37,462 nucleotides of DNA from an uncultured Bacteroidales bacterium. Its GTDB lineage: Bacteria; Bacteroidota; Bacteroidia; Bacteroidales; UBA932. Position numbers and translations under genes: made by a program. Below, one piece after another: positions 35,551 through 37,462 of the stretch (the stretch's first letter is position 1; each line of letters opens with the position of its first letter). The DNA lies in NCBI GenBank assembly GCA_945874155.1, contig CAMCFO010000025.1, positions 1 to 37,462 on the forward strand, written 5' to 3'. Under the pieces are notes generated by a model, which did no database searches, had not been told where the DNA came from, and was given only the letters and a program-made list of their open reading frames with translations.

Positions 35551-36321
35551 CTAAACCGCCCCGAGAGTGGCGATGCTGATGCGCAACCCGGGACCGGCAG
35601 CCTGGCGCAGAGGGCGGAAGCAGTTGTAGAGAGTTGAACCTGTGGTGAATACGTCGTCCACAAGGAGCAGGTGCCTGAGGCCATTCAGGCTGGCTTTGGG
35701 ATTCACTGCGAAAGCACCTGAAACATTGGCTTTTTTCTCTTCCACATTCAGGCTGGTCTGGGTGTGGGTGCGCTGCCTTCGTGTCAGCAGGTCTTTTCTC
35801 AGGGGAGCATTCAGTTCTGCGGCTATCTCCGAGGCAATTATTTCTGCCTGATTGTAGCCCCTTGAAAGCAGTCTGGTCCAGTGGAGGGGTACCGGGACCA
35901 CTGCATCTACGGGCGGGATGTCCGGGAACTGAACTCGGGCGTTGCCAAAGGTCTCCACAAGGTGCTTTGCCAGCATTCTTGCGAAGAATCTTCCGGCCGG
36001 GATGTTGTGACGGTATTTGAGATTGTGGGTGATATGTCTGTAGCCGGTACCTTTTTCGAAGTCGAAGAGTGCCGTGGCGAGGGCATAGTATTCCGGACCA
36101 TCGTAATCCTTGGCTATCAGGGAGTTGAATTTGTCGGCCATAGGATTTTCGGGTTTGAGCCAATGGTAGGTGAGGGGCATTCCCACGAGGCAGTCCAGAC
36201 AGATGTGCCTTTCCTTTCGTCCAAGTTCGCGGCCGCAAACCACGCACAGGCGCGGCAATAGCAAATCAGCGACTGCAGCGAAGGGCTCAGCCACTGACTG
36301 AAGAGATGATTTGAAAGCCAT
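35551..36321 (-). CDS. comF: ComF-family phosphoribosyltransferase-like protein
   Basis: The ATG at 36321 gives 256 residues and lies 5 bases after the fabG stop; an earlier start at 36348 would overlap fabG. An N-terminal zinc-ribbon with paired cysteines (LCVVCGREL and HICLDCLVGMP) is followed by a phosphoribosyltransferase domain with VPVPLHWTRLLSRGYNQAE and the PRPP-binding motif LLLVDDVFTTGSTLYNC. These are the hallmarks of the ComF/GntX family, linked to DNA uptake in competent bacteria but common in species without it. Its stop faces the regulator's stop with 9 bases between and no terminator visible. Confidence 0.9.
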   Translation of the reverse strand: MAFKSSLQSVAEPFAAVADLLLPRLCVVCGRELGRKERHICLDCLVGMPLTYHWLKPENPMADKFNSLIAKDYDGPEYYALATALFDFEKGTGYRHITHNLKYRHNIPAGRFFARMLAKHLVETFGNARVQFPDIPPVDAVVPVPLHWTRLLSRGYNQAEIIASEIAAELNAPLRKDLLTRRQRTHTQTSLNVEEKKANVSGAFAVNPKASLNGLRHLLLVDDVFTTGSTLYNCFRPLRQAAGPGLRISIATLGAV

Positions 36322-36326
36322 CGGGA

Positions 36327-37073
36327 TTAGCAGTGCATTGCACCGCAAACATTCAGAACCTGACCGCTGATGTAGGAGGAGAGGTCGCTGGCGAGGAAGA
36401 GCGCGGCATTTGCGACTTCTTCAACTGTACCTCCGCGTCGCATCGGTATGGTCTTGATCCATTCTTCACGCACTGCATCTGGAAGTGCGGAGGTCATATC
36501 GGAGACAATGTAGCCCGGAGCAAGGCAGTTGGACCTGATGCCTCTCGGACCCATTTCCTTGGCCACGGATTTGGACAGGGCTATTATTCCGGCTTTGGAT
36601 GCGGCGTAATTGGCCTGACCTGCATTCCCGGATTCACCTACGACTGAGGACAGGCTGACAATGCTGCCGCTGCGTTGACGCATCATTACCGGGATGACTG
36701 CGTGGATGTAATTGAATGCGGATTTGAGGTTGGTATTGACGACTTTGTCCCACTGTTCTTCGGTCATACGGAGCAGCAGCGTGTCCATAGTGATACCTGC
36801 GTTGTTCACAAGCACATCTATGCGGCCGAACTCCTCCTTGACTTTGGAGACCGTCTCTTCGGCAGATTTGAAGTCGGATGCGTCGGCGACATACATCCTG
36901 ACCTTTGTTCCGAAGGCTGAAATTTCAGCAAGGGCATCTTCCTCAGTTTTTGAGATTTTACGTACTGTGAATGCCACATCAGCACCTTCTGAGGCAAACT
37001 TCACGGCAATTGCACGGCCTATTCCACGTGCCGCACCAGTAATCAAAGCTGTCTTTCCGGACAAAAGTCCCAT
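36327..37073 (-). CDS. fabG: 3-oxoacyl-[acyl-carrier-protein] reductase
   Basis: The 248-residue protein is a standard-length short-chain dehydrogenase. It has the NADP-binding TGAARGIGRAIA, then NNAG, the catalytic Ser in SLSSVVG and YAASKAG with the Tyr-x-x-x-Lys pair, and ends SYISGQVLNVCGAMHC as FabG proteins do (with Cys where most have Asp). It would reduce 3-oxoacyl-ACP in the fatty acid cycle in the cytoplasm. An AGGAG sequence stands 8 bases before the ATG, a stronger ribosome site than most genes here. The tRNA-Leu gene ends 22 bases upstream on the same strand without a terminator. Confidence 0.92.
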   Translation of the reverse strand: MGLLSGKTALITGAARGIGRAIAVKFASEGADVAFTVRKISKTEEDALAEISAFGTKVRMYVADASDFKSAEETVSKVKEEFGRIDVLVNNAGITMDTLLLRMTEEQWDKVVNTNLKSAFNYIHAVIPVMMRQRSGSIVSLSSVVGESGNAGQANYAASKAGIIALSKSVAKEMGPRGIRSNCLAPGYIVSDMTSALPDAVREEWIKTIPMRRGGTVEEVANAALFLASDLSSYISGQVLNVCGAMHC

Positions 37074-37095
37074 ATTCCAATCTCCTAAAAATTCG

Positions 37096-37457
37096 TGCTC
37101 CGGACGGGAATCGAACCCGTACGGACATTTCTGCCCACAGGATTTTCATACTACTCTTGCTTTTACACAAGCCGGCTTCATCCGCAATGCTAAGCCGTTG
37201 TAGTCTGGACTATTTCATAACCTTGCACATCAATGTGTTTAGGTTCTCCCTATATAGTCTCTGCGCCATTTATCAGCCAAAGCTGAATTTAGTAAGTCAT
37301 CACCAAAGCATACATTTCTATATGCGAGGCTTCTGTTTCTTAGGGGAGTTCTACTTACAAAGTTTCCCTTGTAGCACTCTTGTTATTTTTGCCTCCAAGC
37401 AACTTGGAGATACAAAACCTAAAAGTCCTGCGTGTCTACCTATTCCACCACCAGAGC
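37096..37457 (-). tRNA. tRNA-Leu(UAA) split by a group I intron
   Basis: On the minus strand the 5' exon is 37457-37423 and the 3' exon is 37146-37096. The acceptor arms GCTCTGG and CCGGAGC pair (one G-U), and the discriminator is A. The D-arm text TGGTGGAATAGGTAGACACG is typical of tRNA-Leu. Joined, the exons give the anticodon arm CAGGA-CTTAAAA-TCCTG with anticodon TAA. The long variable arm GGGCA/TGTCC with loop GAAA shows a class II tRNA, and the T arm is ACGGG-TTCGATT-CCCGT. CCA is not encoded (the text after the discriminator is CGA). The intron lies between the first and second anticodon bases. Confidence 0.92.
37147..37422 (-). ncRNA. group I intron in the tRNA-Leu(UAA) anticodon
   Basis: The 276-nt insert ends in G before the 3' exon AAAATCC, as group I introns must. 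It carries the conserved R segment GCAGAGACTATATA (37264-37251) and S segment AAATAGTCC (37215-37207), whose GACTAT and ATAGTC pair to form P7. GGGAGAACCTAAAC follows R and CAAGGTTATG precedes S, as in the P3/P8 region of the cyanobacterial tRNA-Leu introns, and the last bases (GCAAGAGTAGTATG) also resemble theirs. There is no open reading frame for a homing endonuclease, so it is a small self-splicing type. Confidence 0.88.
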
Positions 37458-37462
37458 GAACC

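Noticed and set aside
35423..36247. A 274-codon open frame on the minus strand
   Set aside because: It lies in another frame of the comF gene on the same strand; it has no domain motif, is rich in Pro/Arg/Ser as shadow frames are, while comF shows the zinc Cys pairs and PRPP motif.
37096..37457. Reading the region as two partial tRNA genes
   Set aside because: The two halves pair as one acceptor stem and one anticodon arm, and the insert has group I core elements, so it is one split gene.

Overview
The window is chromosomal DNA of a Bacteroidales-type bacterium, probably from a gut or rumen. The signs are a SusC/SusD pair, several signal-peptidase-II lipoproteins whose mature ends start Cys-x-Lys/Arg-acidic (compatible with surface export), promoters of the Bacteroidetes TTTG / TAnnTTTG type, and very compact operons. 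I cannot name the genus.

Layout. (1) 1-800 is a gene graveyard: an unrecognised fragment, a scrap of a DUF4143-type ATPase and a shrunken IS256-type transposase. (2) 953-27011 is one long plus-strand catabolic locus. It holds a zinc alcohol dehydrogenase, a PfkB sugar kinase wrecked by deletions and an IS4-family insertion, a LacI-type regulator fused in frame to an FAD-dependent oxidoreductase, a sodium/solute symporter, a lipoprotein, SusC, SusD, a calcineurin-type phosphoesterase, a histidine acid phosphatase fused to a propeller-like domain, a GH-A clan glycosidase, two duplicated modules of a 44-residue peptide plus a fimbrillin-like lipoprotein (the second fused to a metallo-beta-lactamase-fold domain), and a GH3 glycosidase. 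It ends in a bidirectional terminator. (3) 27062 to about 28975 is a group II intron, probably class C, whose maturase gene carries a stop codon. (4) 28980-34377 is a minus-strand sugar operon (MFS transporter, sugar isomerase, mannose-6-phosphate-isomerase-like protein, ROK kinase), divergent from a GntR-type regulator at 34513. (5) 35551-37457 on the minus strand carries comF, fabG and a tRNA-Leu(UAA) gene split by a 276-nt group I intron.

How it fits together (inference). SusC/SusD and the surface lipoproteins would bind and import a glycan. The GH-A and GH3 enzymes would trim it, and three unrelated phosphoester-hydrolase folds in the same operon suggest the glycan carries phosphate or phosphodiester groups. 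The symporter would take released sugar to the cytoplasm, where the dehydrogenase and formerly the PfkB kinase would act. The divergent operon looks like a second import, isomerisation and phosphorylation route under its own regulator.

Most notable: the LacI-FAD oxidoreductase fusion, the group I intron in tRNA-Leu(UAA), the duplicated 44-residue peptide/lipoprotein modules with the metallo-beta-lactamase fusion, and the phosphoesterase-rich SusC/D locus. Both autonomous mobile elements have a single in-frame stop in their transposase or maturase, so both look immobile unless helped in trans.
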